This document shows, piece by piece, positions 53,882-64,000 of a DNA stretch of 64,000 bases. The notes under the pieces were generated by a model that was not told the origin of the DNA, ran no database searches, and saw nothing but the letters and a program-made list of their open reading frames with translations. Position 1 is the first letter of the stretch. Every line of letters begins with the position of its first letter. Position numbers and translations under genes: made by a program. The DNA comes from Salsipaludibacter sp963812245 (GTDB taxonomy: Bacteria > Actinomycetota > Nitriliruptoria > Nitriliruptorales > Nitriliruptoraceae), in contig CAWEUK010000002.1 of NCBI GenBank assembly GCA_963812245.1, forward strand, positions 930,001 to 994,000. The letters run 5' to 3'.

Positions 53882-56800
53882 TCAGCGCGACCAGTCGTGG
53901 CGATCGACGAACTCGGCGCGCTCGTGGTCGCTCAGCCCCCTGGTGAGTCGCCCCTGCGCCATCCGCACCAGTTCGGCGCGATCCAGGGTCCACACCCAGA
54001 CGCCCTGTCCCTCCTGTCCCGCCGCGATTCGGCGCAAGTCCGGGCTGAACTCGATCGCCGACACGTCCTGGCTGGCCTCCAGGTCGAGTTTGAGGAGTTG
54101 CGTGCCGGTGCTGGCGTCCCACAGCCGGATCGTGGCATCGGTGCCACCGGTGGCGATCCACCTGCCATCGGCGGACCAGGTCACGACCTCCACGGCCCCG
54201 CTGTGCCCGTCCAGCGTGGTCTCGAGCGTGGCGGTGCGCAGGTCCCAAACCTCCACCTGACCACCCAGTCCGCCGGATGCCAGCCGGTGACCCCCGGGCT
54301 CGAACGCAACGTCTGAGCTGGTCGTGTCCAGCATGGTGCTCGTCCCGGCCCGCCAGTCCCACAGGTCGATCCCGCAGTCGACGGGGAGTAGCGGGTACAG
54401 CCCCCCGTAGCGCGCGACCGCCACGGTACGACCATCGGGGCTGACCACCATGCGATTGACACAGCCCTCGCCGGCGCGTTCGAGGCGGTGGGTCTCGAGG
54501 CCGTCCCGGTCGACGATCCGGAGGCGGTAGCCGGACGCCCACACGCCGTCGTCGCCGGCGGACAGCCACTCGGCTGCCACCAGGTGGGAGCCGTCCGGTG
54601 TGAAGCACACCGCTCCCATCTCCGTCCTGCCGGCTTCGGGGGCCAGTCGGAACACCTCCGCCTCCGCCCGCGGGTTCCACACCACGACACCGCCGTCGTG
54701 GCCGGCTGCGATGCGCGTGCCGTCCGGGCTCCACGCCAACAGGCGCTCTTCATCCAGGTCGGCAGCCAGTGTGGCGACGTCGTGCCACGACTTCGAGTCC
54801 ACCAGGCCACAGCCGTCCGGTCGCGAGACGGCGAGTCCCTCGCCGTCGGGGGACCAGGCCAGTGACGGGCGGTCGTCGGTGCGCACCCGTGCCACTTCGG
54901 CGCCGGCATCGGGTGATGCATCCCAGACCCGCACGAGCCCGTCGGCGCGCGACCCCGAGAACAGGTGGCCGTCCCCGGTCGCGAACACTCGGATGTTGGG
55001 GCCGAACGGTCCGCTGGCTCGGTAGGTGAGCTCGTGCAGGCCCACTGGTCCGTTCCACCGTTGCACGCTCATGCTCCCGATGAACAACCCGCGGGAGTCG
55101 GCGGCCCATGCCAGCCCGGCGACCAGGCCGTCGGGTGCCGCCCACGTCGTCTGGACTCGCCAACGCGCCACGTCCACGACGGTGATCTGGTCACCGCCCA
55201 GCGCGAGCCAGCGTCCGTCAGGGCTCCAGGCCGTGGTCGTCACCGTGAGCCGATCGCGGGGCAGTTCGAACAGGCACGACCCCGTGGCAATGTCGATGAC
55301 CCGGGCCGAGGAACGCCTCGCCCAGTAGCAGATCGCGAGCAGCCGTCCGTCCGGACTGAAGCTGGCCCAGCAGGGACCGGCATCGTCGGGCTCCAGCCAC
55401 CGTGGTTGCTCGACCGTCCGGACGATCTTCCCCGTGTCAAGGTCCCAGACGTGGGTGGCCCGAGTCGATCCGGTCGTGCGAGCCGGGCGGCCGTCTCTCG
55501 ACCCGGCCTGGCGGTCACCCCGCATGTTGGCGCCGTCGCCGGCGACGACGAGTCGTCCCGTGAGGTCGAGACTCCACACCGAGAGGGCAGAGCCCTGGGG
55601 TCCGTGGAGCCTGCGCACCTCCTCCCCGTCACTGGTCCGCCACACACGCAAGTGGGATCCGTGGACACTTGTGACGAGCACGGTGCCCTCGGGGTCGTAG
55701 GCCGCAGAGAGGTAGGCGTGTCGCGCCGCGGGGAGCGCCTGGATTCGATGGCCCGTCCGACCGTCGCGAATCTCGAAGGCGGCCCCTGGCCCGGCGGCGC
55801 CGTCGGTCCGGACCGTCAGGAAGGTCGCTCCGCGTGGGTGGACCGCCAGGAGTTCCCCCACGTCGACGAATCGGCGACGTTCTCGTTGTGCCGCGACGGC
55901 GCGGTGCAGCACGTCGTCGACCGGGTGGGGAGGCATCTCCGGCACCGCCTCCTGTCGTTGGGCTGCGACCATCGCCAGCAGCAAGCCTCGCTGTGGGTCG
56001 TCGCCCAGCGCGGACCGTGCCTCCGACACCAGTCCCCGGATGCCCGCGATCCGGCGTCGCGTTCGACGTTCCCGGCGCCGGGCGTCGCGAACCTCGAGTG
56101 AGGCCGCCACCAGTTCGATGACCGTGGTGGCAGGTGCAGGTCGAGTTCGGTGCGACCGTCGGCGTGCATCACCTCCTCGGCCTCGTCGAGGCGACGGCCG
56201 GACAGCAGCCAGTCGTCATGACGGCCGTGCCGTTCCCAGTCCGCGGCCATCGAGGACAGGCGCCGTGCGTCGAGCAGCCATCCGCGTGCCTGGTCCACCC
56301 AGTCGCGCAGTCGTGGCCACCCGTCGATCAAGGCCTCGTGGGCCAACTCGACCATGCGGCCGCCGCTGGCCGGATCCCGGGTGGCCGTCAGGAGGCGAGC
56401 CTGGACCAGGTGGCTGACGACCGCATCGGTGTCGTGCCCCTCCTCGCCCAGGGCCCACTCAGACTCGGGGATGGGGCGGCGAGCGTCGGCCCCGTCCTCG
56501 CTGGGCCGCACCCCTCGCAGCAGCACCCGACGGGCACGGGCTCGCTCGTCCTGGTCCATGGCCTCGTACACGCGTTCTGCGCGCTTGGCGAGTGCGCCGG
56601 TGACACCGCCCAGGTCGTCGTAGGCGCCGCGGGTCATCACGCGGTCGGTGCGCTGCTCCCACAATTCGTACAGGAGGTGCTGGAGCAGGGGCAATGCGCC
56701 GGGCTGGCCGGTGACGTCGGCGATGATCTGTGGGAGCAGGCCTCGTTCCAGCGTGGCGCCGGCGTGTCGGGCGGGCCGCTCGACCACGTCCTCCACCTGT

Positions 56801-58251
56801 TCACCCTGCATGGGGGGAACGACGAACTGCGAGCGCGAGAGGAGGTCGGCGAGTCCCGGGACACGGGTGGCCTCCTCGTAGAAGTCGGCTCGCAACGTCA
56901 GGACCACGACCGCCCTGCCATCCAGGCGACGGCTCGCGGAGGTCAGCAGCGCGACCAGCCGCGCTGCCTGCTCCCGGTCGCCGAGGGTGAACAACTCCTC
57001 GAGTTGGTCGATGACGAGCAGCACACGAGCCCCCGGCTGCTCCTCGGAAAGCAGGTCCTCGACGATTTCGTGGAGTTCGTCCGGATCGTCGTACAGGCGT
57101 GTGGCGAGGTCGCCGTGGGACCGTGTCGGTGCCAGTTCGGCCAGTTCGTGGGCGAGTGCCTCCAACGGTGCGGACCCCGGAGTGATGATCATCGGGATCC
57201 ACGTGTCCGAGTCGGGAATCGCGCCTCGCTCGAGCGCGGGGAGCAGCCCCGCCCGGACCGTCGATGACTTCCCGATCCCGGATGGTCCGACCACGGCGAC
57301 GATCCCGGAGCGCACCAGGCGAGTCAGTATCTCCTGCACCTCGGCGTCGCGCCCGAAGAACAACTCGGCGTCGTCCGGCTGGAAGGTCCGAAGTCCCACG
57401 TAGGGCGCAACCGCGGTGACCGGCGCGGCGGGTGGTCCGGTCGAGACCGTCAACCGATCCGCACCAGCCGGCGTGCGGGCTCCGCCGGGTGCGGGCACTG
57501 CATCCAGGAGATCGGCGTGCAGGTGCTGCGTGGCCTCGGACGGATCCACGCCCAGCTCCTCGGCGAGATGATGTCGGCATCGCTCGTAGACCTGCAGCGC
57601 CTCGCCGCTGTTGCCGGCGCTGGCCTCGACGCGCATCAGGGCCCGCCAGGCGTCCTCGCGCAAGGGTGCCGTCTCGACTGCCCGGGTCAGGGCCATTCGC
57701 GACTGGTCGTGCCGGCCCAGCAGGCTGCGGCCCTCGCCCAGCGAGATCAGTGCGTCGACGTGGCGACCAGCCACACCGTCGCGGATCCCGTCCAGCCAGT
57801 CCGAGCGGACCCCGGGCACGACAGGACGCGACAGGACGGCTCGGGCACGATTGGCGCTGTCGAGCGCGGCGTCGACACGACCCTCGCCGAGTTGGACCCG
57901 TGCCGCTGCGGCAGCTGCCATGGCCGTCTCGATGTCGACCTGGACCGGTTCGAGGTCGACCTCGTACGTGCCGGCCACCGCCACGATGGCCTCCGAGGAC
58001 ATGCCCAGATCGACGACTGCTCGGCGCACCTTGCTGACCAGTCCCCGGACCGCGACACGCCATTGGGTTGGCAGCGTGCCCGCCCACAACTCGTTGGCCA
58101 GTTCGTCGAAGGCGATGGGATTCGCCCGCTGCAGGACCAACATGGCCGTCACCAACCGAAGTTGGCGACCCGAGAACGCGACGTCCCCGAATTCGCGCGT
58201 CCCGCGACGGAGTGTCATCGCTCCGGCAAGGGTCACCTCGAGCGTGTCCAT
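53882..58251 (-). CDS. BTAD-STAND NTPase-WD40 signalling protein, frame broken by one indel
   Basis: About 1456 aa as joined. OmpR-like winged helix (1-98), BTAD/TPR domain (about 100-250), nSTAND-type NTPase beginning YVGLRTFQPDDAELFFGRD with Walker A GPSGIGKSS (322-330) and Walker B LLVIDQLEELF (411-421), a helical arm, then a WD40-like region of at least twelve blades (VRVWDASPD, VVVWNPRAE, VEVWDLRTA, IRLWDASTG and others) that may form two propellers. Near 56131 the frame changes after LDLHLPP; adding one base gives TVIELVAASLEVRDARRR and joins the halves, so the downstream ORF starting at 56110 is not a separate gene. The protein combines DNA binding, nucleotide switch and sensor. The ATG at 58251 has GAGGG 6 nt upstream. 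Confidence 0.86.
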
Positions 58252-58463
58252 GCCGCACCCTCGGCTCGACTGCCTGACGGCACCCTACGTCGAGCGGGCC
58301 ACGTCGCCAAGGGCGCTCGCCCCTGCGACCGTTCCGCCAGGTTGGTTCCTCCGATGATGGCACTTGGCCGTAAGCCCCCGGTAAGGCTCGTGCGCGACCC
58401 GGTCGGTCCGGAGGTCCGGCGGTCCGGTAGCCCGTCAGCCCGTCCGCCCGGCAACCCGGCAGG

Positions 58464-59475
58464 TCAGGCGGTCATCGTGACCTTTGCCAGGCCACGCGGC
58501 GAGTCCGGGTCCAGGCCCCGACCCACGGCCAGGGCGTGGGCGAATCGTTGCAGCGTCGGCGCCGCCACGATGGGTGCCAACCATTCGGCCACGGTCGGCA
58601 CCACCAGGTGGGCGCTGCCGGGCGTCGACTCCGGGATGTCGGTCATGGTGACCACGTGGGCACCTCGCGCCAGCATGTCGTCGATCAGTTCGACCATCTC
58701 GGCGTGCGTGCTGCCGGCCGTCGCGACCGCCAGGATCGGGAATCCCCCGTCCACGACCGCCACCGGGCCGTGGCGGAAGTCCGCCGCGGAGAAGGGCTGG
58801 GCGACGACATGCGTCAGCTCCTGCAGCTTCAGCGCCCACTCGAACGCCGTCGCGAACTGGAACCCTCGTCCGACCACGACGCAGCGGGGTGCCGCCAGCA
58901 GCCCGGTGGTGGCAGGCGTGACGTCGGCCCGGTCGCTGGTGGCCAGCGAGCGCGGGCAGGTCGGCAAGTTCCCCACTGTCGGATCCGGCCAGCGCCTGCG
59001 ACACCAGTGCGACTGCCACCAGCGAGGCCGTGTAGGTCTTGGTGGCGGCCACGGCGATCTCGGGTCCGGCGCACAGGTCGATCACGACGTCCGCGGCTGC
59101 GGCGAGCGGCGAGGCGACATCGTTGGTGATGGTCACCGTGGGACGACCCTGGCGCGCCGCCTCCTCGACCACCTTGACCAGGTCCGGGGACTGGCCCGAC
59201 TGCGAGATCGCGATGACCAGCGCCCCGTCCAGACGTGGCGGGGCCGCGAGTGGGCCGAACAGTGATGGCGTGGTCAGGCCCACCGCCAGGCCGTTGTGTG
59301 ACCCCAGCACGTACTGGGCGTAGCGCGCGGCATTGTCCGACGTCCCGCGGGCAGCCGCGATGACATGGGTGCAGTCGGCGGCGAGTTCGGGCAGTCGAGC
59401 AAGTGCTGCGTGGTTGCCGGCCAACAGGCGGGCGACGGCGGCGGACGTCTCGTCGAGTTCTGTCAGCATGCTCAT
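58464..59475 (-). CDS. SIS-domain amino-sugar phosphate isomerase/deaminase-like protein, frame broken by one indel
   Basis: About 337 aa. Two SIS domains: the first with AARGTSDNAARYAQYVLG and VIAISQSGQSPDLVKVVEEA, the second (shifted frame from about 58955) with VVVGRGFQFATAFEWALKLQEL and HGPVAVVDGG. This matches the isomerase half of GlmS, acting as an isomerising glucosamine-6-phosphate deaminase-like (AgaS/NagB-II) protein, without the glutaminase domain. Its ATG overlaps the nagA stop (ATGA). It probably converts GlcN-6-P to Fru-6-P after NagA, as no classical NagB is in view. Confidence 0.86.
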
Positions 59476-60606
59476 CGTGGGTTCCGTTCGTGGAGGATCG
59501 TGCCGTCGACGGCGGTCGCAACCACGCGTCGATCATCGTCGAGGAGGACCTGGTCGCCCGGGCGCGGTGGGCGGGCCGACGAGGCCGAGGTCGGGGTGGT
59601 CGAAGCCATCACGACCGCGGCCTCCAGGGCGGCGGTCTCGGTGGTGTGGGGATCGAGGCGAGGACGGCGGCAGCCGTGCGCACGACGTGGTCCATCGGCG
59701 CGGCGCTGCCCGCCAGGTCGCCGTGGGCATTGCGAACGGTCATGCCGTCCACGCTGACCGGGACGTCGCCGATGGCGTGCGCGCCATCGGCCATGGCCAG
59801 GGCGGCCATCGCGTCGGTGACCAGCGCGATCCGGTCCACGCCCGACCGTGCGGATGGCCAGGCGCAGCATGGCGCGGATGGACGTGGATGCCGTCCGCGA
59901 CCAGGCCCATCGTGACGTGGTCGTCCAGCAGCGCTGCCGCTGCCACCCCGGGGGTGCGGTGGTGCAGGCCCGACATGGCGTTGAACAGGTGGGTCACGTG
60001 GGTGGCGCCGGCGGCGAAGGCCGCCTGCGCCGTGGCCAGGTCGGCGTCCGAGTGCCCGATCGCCACCACCACGCCGGCCGCGGCCAGCGCCTCGATCGCG
60101 TCCAGGGCTCCCGGCAACTCCGGCGCCAGCGTCACCATCGTGGGCGGACCGACCTCGAGCCACTGCGCGACGAGGTCGGGGCTGACCGCGACGAGCGCAT
60201 CGACGGGGTGGGTGCCCCGCCGGTCCGCGGCGATCATCGGTCCTTCGAGGTGGATGCCGAGCGGCCGTGCGCCCTGCCACCCCGGCGGGGGTCCGGCAGC
60301 CAGCGTCTCCAGGGCCCTGATCGCGGCGATCGGTGCGGCGGTGATGACCGTGGGCAGGAACGCCGTGACCCCGTGAGCCGGCAGGCGCGCGCCCACCTCC
60401 CAGATCGAGGCGGGATCCAGGGTGAAGTCGTGGCCCCAGCCACCGTTGAGTTGGAGGTCGACGAAGCCGGCGACGACGGTGCCGGGACGACCCGCGAACG
60501 GCGATGCGGCGTTGGCGGCCTCGTCGGGGGCGGCGGTGGCCTCGGTGGCGTCGGGGGCGTCGGGTGCGGGGGTGCCGGTGTGGCGGTCGACCGGGTCGGG
60601 AGTCAT
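59472..60606 (-). CDS. nagA: N-acetylglucosamine-6-phosphate deacetylase, frame broken by at least three indels
   Basis: About 378 aa as joined. VVAGFVDLQLNGGWGHDFT (NagA-type QLNG site), GIHLEGPMI (metal Glu), AIGHSDA, THLFNAMSGLHHR, DGIHVHP and LVTDAMAALAM (catalytic Asp) appear in order. Frame changes lie near 59890, 59845 and 59655. The N-terminal beta-sandwich part is unusually short, replaced by an Ala/Asp/Pro-rich stretch. NagA removes acetate from GlcNAc-6-P. The ATG at 60606 overlaps the upstream glycosidase stop and the TGA overlaps the SIS gene, so translation is coupled. Confidence 0.87.
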
Positions 60607-62213
60607 TGCCCGCCCCCGACCAGGCCGTGACCGGCCGGGTACAGGCCGGGGATCGCCGCGGGCAGGCGACCGTGGGCCTCGTGCTCGCCGTACAGGACGT
60701 CGGCCAATGCCTGCATGGAGGCAGGGTGGATCGAGTAGGTGCACAGGTGCGTGCCAGCGGTCGGATACGCCGCCAGGTCGAACGGCGTGCGCAGTGCCAC
60801 GGTGACGGTCGGGGTGCCGGTGGCCAGGACGGCATCGACCACGGCGGCCTGCCCGGCATCCGCCCAGATCGTGCCGACGACCACGGCGGCGGCGCCCTGG
60901 GCGGCGGCGGTGATGGCGCCGATCTCGTCCGGTGTCGGATCGCGCGTCACGACGAACTCGGTCACGTCGGGCTGGTGGCGGCGCAGTGCCGCTGCGAGTC
61001 CCGGGACCACGGTCGACGAGGTGTCGGCCGGCGTGAGGTCTTCGGGCTGGGGCATGACGGCGACGATGCGCCCCGTGCGTGGCAACGGCAGGAGGCCCTC
61101 GTGGTCCCGCACCAGTGTGGTGGCGCGGCGGGCGACGTCGGTGGCCAGCGCATGATGCTCCGCGCAGCCCACCACCTCCATGTCCGGACGTGGGAACTCG
61201 GCCACCCACCGACGCAATCGGTCGACGCGTGCCTGTGAGGCGGCAGTGACCCGTGCATCGACCATGCCGCGGTCGATCGCCAGGTCGATCCCTCGACGCA
61301 GGCGGTCACGCGTGTCGCTGGTTGGGGCACACAGCAACAGGTCGACGCCGGCGCGCAACGCGGCCAGCGCGTCGACCACCTGACCGGTGCCCTGCGGCAG
61401 TGCGCCCATGTCCAGCGCGTCCGTGACGACCACGCCGTCGAAGCCCAGGTCAGTGCGAAGCAGTCCGGCCACGACGGCCTCGGACACCGAACTGGGCAGG
61501 TCGTCCCTGCCGTCGACGGCCGGGACGCCGTAGTGGCCGACCATGATGGCGGCAACACCGCTGTCCACGGCCGCCGTGAACGGTGCCAGTTCGACCTCGT
61601 CCAGGCGCGCGCGGTCCAGGTCCAGGACCGGCAGCGTGAGGTGGGGATCGACGACGGCCTCCCCGGCACCCGGAAAGTGCTTGGCAGTTGCGACGACCCC
61701 GGCCTCGGCCAGGCCGGCCACGGTCGCGGCGGCCATGGCAGCCACCAATTCGGGGTCGTCCCCGAAGGCTCGGACGCCCAGTGCCGGATTGGCGGGGTTG
61801 GTCGCCACGTCGCAGACCGGGGCATAGTTCATCGTGATGCCCAGCGCCCGCAGTTCGCGGCCGACGGCGACTGCGACGGCATGGGCCAGGGCGACGTCGC
61901 CCGTGGCGCCCAGCGCCATGGCACCGGGAAAGGTGGTCGTGTCATCACCCAGGCCCATCAGCTGACCGGTCTCCTGGTCAGCGGCGATGAGCAGTGGCAG
62001 GTCGGACCCGTTGGCAGCCTCGAGCGCCCGGGTCAGTTCGGCGACCTGCGCCGGCGACTCGACGTTCGCGAACCGAAACAGCGTCACGCCGGGCACCCCG
62101 CCGGTGCCCAGGGTCGTCAGCACCTCGTCGGGCGCAGTGGTGCCGTCGAAGGCCAGCAGGAAGTGGCCGTCGGCTGCCAGCGCCACATCCGGTGGCGTTG
62201 GTCCAGCACTCAT
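60603..62213 (-). CDS. GH3 beta-N-acetylhexosaminidase (NagZ-type)
   Basis: 536 aa. AADQETGQLMGLG, NYAPVCDVATNP, AKHFPGAGEAVVDPH (K178, H179; His/Asp pair D189-H191 in place of the usual DSH) and VVVTDALDM with nucleophile D265 mark a GH3 N-acetylhexosaminidase with the NagZ catalytic loop, plus a C-terminal alpha/beta domain. There is no signal peptide, so it acts inside the cell on imported chitobiose, GlcNAc-MurNAc or related amino-sugar oligomers. It is in the middle of an operon with two sugar permeases and NagA. The frame is intact and flanking genes overlap by ATGA. Confidence 0.92.
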   Translation of the reverse strand: MSAGPTPPDVALAADGHFLLAFDGTTAPDEVLTTLGTGGVPGVTLFRFANVESPAQVAELTRALEAANGSDLPLLIAADQETGQLMGLGDDTTTFPGAMALGATGDVALAHAVAVAVGRELRALGITMNYAPVCDVATNPANPALGVRAFGDDPELVAAMAAATVAGLAEAGVVATAKHFPGAGEAVVDPHLTLPVLDLDRARLDEVELAPFTAAVDSGVAAIMVGHYGVPAVDGRDDLPSSVSEAVVAGLLRTDLGFDGVVVTDALDMGALPQGTGQVVDALAALRAGVDLLLCAPTSDTRDRLRRGIDLAIDRGMVDARVTAASQARVDRLRRWVAEFPRPDMEVVGCAEHHALATDVARRATTLVRDHEGLLPLPRTGRIVAVMPQPEDLTPADTSSTVVPGLAAALRRHQPDVTEFVVTRDPTPDEIGAITAAAQGAAAVVVGTIWADAGQAAVVDAVLATGTPTVTVALRTPFDLAAYPTAGTHLCTYSIHPASMQALADVLYGEHEAHGRLPAAIPGLYPAGHGLVGGGQ

Positions 62214-63208
62214 CCCTTGACCGATCCGGCCAGCAGGCCGCGGACGAAGTAGCGCTGCAAGCTCAGGAACACCAGCACGGGCACACCCATGGTGATGAAC
62301 GCGCCGGCCGTCAGGAGGTGCCAGTCCTGGCCACGACTGCCGACCAGTTCGTTGAGCCGAGCGGTCAGCACGGCCACCTCGGAGTCAGTCCCCAGGAAGA
62401 CCAGCGCAACCAGCAGGTCGTTCCACACCCACAGGAACTGGAAGATGGCGAAGGCGGCCAGCGCCGGCATCGACAGGGGCAACACCAGGCGGGTGAAGGC
62501 GGTGAAGTGTGACGCGCCGTCGATGAAGGACGACTCCATCAGTTCCTTGGGCAGTTGCGAGATGTAGTTGTAGAGCAGGTAGATGGCCAGCGGCAGTCCG
62601 AATGCTGCGTGGGCCAGCCAGGTGCCCAGGTAGGTGCCGGTCAGGCCCAGTCCGTTGTAGGCCTGCAGCAGCGGGACCAGCGTCATCTGCAGCGGGACCA
62701 CGAGCAGGCCGACCACGATCGCGAACAGGATGCTGCGGCCCGGGAACTCGATCCAGGCGAACGCATAGGCCGCGAACGCTGCCAGGGTGATGGGCAGGAC
62801 GGTGGCGGGGATCGTCACGATCAGGCTGTTGACGAAGGCGTCGAGCATGCCGGCCGATCCGAGCACGTCGCCGTAGTTCGCCAGGGTCCAGGTGGTCTCG
62901 AACGGGTGCAGCAGGGTGGTCCACCAGCCCGAGGCACGGATGTCGTTGGGACTGCGGAACGAACTGATGAGCAGTCCGACGGTGGGCAGCGACCACAGGC
63001 CCGCGATCATCACGACCGCGACGCGGACCCAGGTGCGCGACCACCACGACATGCCCACCATCTTGCGTGGCCCGGTGTCCGCGCCCTTGCCAGACGTGCC
63101 CTTGCCGGACGTGCCCTTGACGCGCGTTTCCATGCCGTGCGTGGTCGTCGCGAACCCCGGGTCGCGGGGTCGAGGCGAGGTCGGTTCGTTGGCAGCCTGG
63201 ATGCTCAT
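62210..63208 (-). CDS. Carbohydrate ABC transporter permease, MalG/DasC type
   Basis: 332 aa. A Gly/Lys/Thr-rich cytoplasmic N-terminus (1-50, with the repeat KGTSGKGTSGKG) is followed by six helices. The coupling EAA loop reads ELMESSFIDGASHFTAFTRLVLPLSMPALA, and YFVRGLLAGSVKG is the typical MalG C-terminus. It imports sugars, by context amino sugars. ATG at 63208 overlaps the stop of the partner permease. An open frame to 63712 is an unsupported extension. Confidence 0.93.
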   Translation of the reverse strand: MSIQAANEPTSPRPRDPGFATTTHGMETRVKGTSGKGTSGKGADTGPRKMVGMSWWSRTWVRVAVVMIAGLWSLPTVGLLISSFRSPNDIRASGWWTTLLHPFETTWTLANYGDVLGSAGMLDAFVNSLIVTIPATVLPITLAAFAAYAFAWIEFPGRSILFAIVVGLLVVPLQMTLVPLLQAYNGLGLTGTYLGTWLAHAAFGLPLAIYLLYNYISQLPKELMESSFIDGASHFTAFTRLVLPLSMPALAAFAIFQFLWVWNDLLVALVFLGTDSEVAVLTARLNELVGSRGQDWHLLTAGAFITMGVPVLVFLSLQRYFVRGLLAGSVKG

Positions 63209-64000
63209 GCTCCCACTCCCTGGCGACGAAGGTTGCGGACGTTGATGATCATCACCGGGATGACGGCGACCAGCAGGACGACTGCCAGCGCCGATGCGAC
63301 CCCGCGATTTCGGAAGCGGATCAACTCCATGAACATCCGGTTCGCGATCACGTCGGTCTCGAAGCGACCGCCCGTGGTCACGAACACGATGTCGAACACC
63401 TTCAGGACGGCGATGAAGATCGTGGTGGCCACGGTCACGATGGAGCCACGAATGGATGGCACCACGATCTTGAAGAAGCTCTGCAGTTCGCTGGCACCGT
63501 CGATGCGGGCGGCCTCCAGGATGTCCTCGGGCACGCCCTTGATGGCAGCCGACAGGATCACCATGGCGAAGCCGGTCTGGATCCACACCATGATGATGAT
63601 CAACACGATGGTGTTGATGGGGGGTGTCTGGAAGAACGCGATCGGCTCCTGGCCGAATTCGGTCAACAGCCAGTTGGCCAGGCCGATCTGGGTCTCGCCG
63701 GCGGGGCGCCATTCGTACACGAAGCCCCAGATGACGGCCGCACCGACCATCGAGATCGCGATCGGCAGGAAGATGAAGGTCTTGGCAAGGGCTTCGCGCT
63801 TGACGCGGTCCACCAGGGCGGCGAACACCAGGCCGATCACGACTGATCCGGTCGTGCCGACCACCAGCCAGATGGCGTTGTTGCGCAGGGCCAGCAGCAT
63901 GTCGGGGTTGGTGAAGACCGTGGCGAAGTTGGCGAACGGACCCGCGTCACCGGTCTCGGTGAAGGCGATGATGACCGTGCGCACGGCCGGGTAGAGCAGG
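63205..64000 (-). CDS. Carbohydrate ABC transporter permease, MalF/DasB type (5' end outside window)
   Basis: At least 264 residues; the frame is open to the window edge and the last codons read LLYPAVRTVIIAFTE, the MalF N-terminal pattern, so the start lies beyond base 64000. Six helices and the EAA loop DILEAARIDGASELQSFFKIVVPSIRG are present. It pairs with the next permease. The substrate-binding protein gene presumably lies just outside. Confidence 0.93.
   Translation of the reverse strand, partial: LLYPAVRTVIIAFTETGDAGPFANFATVFTNPDMLLALRNNAIWLVVGTTGSVVIGLVFAALVDRVKREALAKTFIFLPIAISMVGAAVIWGFVYEWRPAGETQIGLANWLLTEFGQEPIAFFQTPPINTIVLIIIMVWIQTGFAMVILSAAIKGVPEDILEAARIDGASELQSFFKIVVPSIRGSIVTVATTIFIAVLKVFDIVFVTTGGRFETDVIANRMFMELIRFRNRGVASALAVVLLVAVIPVMIINVRNLRRQGVGA

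Overview
The window is about 70% G+C with dense genes, GTG/TTG starts, many ATGA/GTGA gene overlaps and a typical actinobacterial gene stock: a galU-moeA-moaC block beside a 5-FCL gene, an FmdB-type zinc ribbon plus SAF protein, monomeric isocitrate dehydrogenase, SARP/BTAD-STAND-WD40 and septum-formation proteins. It looks like the chromosome of a high-GC actinomycete. Which class (for example Nitriliruptoria or Acidimicrobiia) cannot be settled from the sequence alone. No integrase, transposase, phage gene or CRISPR array was seen.

Layout. 1-9.7 kb: end of xylA, xylB, a coiled-coil M15 peptidase, a ROK repressor, a GH3 glycosidase and monomeric IDH. 9.9-12.8 kb: an XRE/DUF2975 pair with two palindromic upstream sites, then an RDD membrane protein carrying 25 tandem nonapeptides. 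13-19 kb: Gfo/Idh/MocA oxidoreductase, GT2 glycosyltransferase, DM13 protein, aromatic amino acid decarboxylase, UppP. 19-25 kb: SAF protein, FmdB zinc ribbon, 5-FCL, galU-moeA-moaC and a three-helix membrane protein resembling the divisome receptor GlpR/SepX, then tRNA-Ala(CGC). 25-32 kb: tocopherol-cyclase-like protein, aldo/keto reductase, two acyl-CoA dehydrogenases, a zinc-ribbon/septum-formation membrane protein with a triplicated module. 31.8-44 kb: RAM-domain protein, kynureninase, SDR, FAD/Fe-S oxidoreductase, transketolase, asparaginase, paaABCD. 44-53.6 kb: TetR, DUF998, MaoC hydratase and a six-gene branched-chain-amino-acid-type ABC operon with a CoA ligase inside it. 53.9-58.3 kb: one very large BTAD-STAND-WD40 protein. 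58.5-64 kb: an amino-sugar operon (SIS protein, NagA, NagZ-type GH3, two sugar ABC permeases), cut by the window edge.

Catabolism dominates: xylose and glycosides at the left edge, amino sugars or muropeptides at the right edge, and aromatic/acyl-CoA degradation between them (PaaABCD, kynureninase, ACADs, MaoC, Liv transporter with CoA ligase).

The main technical observation is that at least 14 conserved genes are broken by single-base indels, often several per gene, and two neighbouring genes (SDR and kynureninase) are falsely fused by one. This fits uncorrected indels in a long-read or metagenomic assembly better than gene decay. I annotated such genes across their full span and gave the approximate break points.
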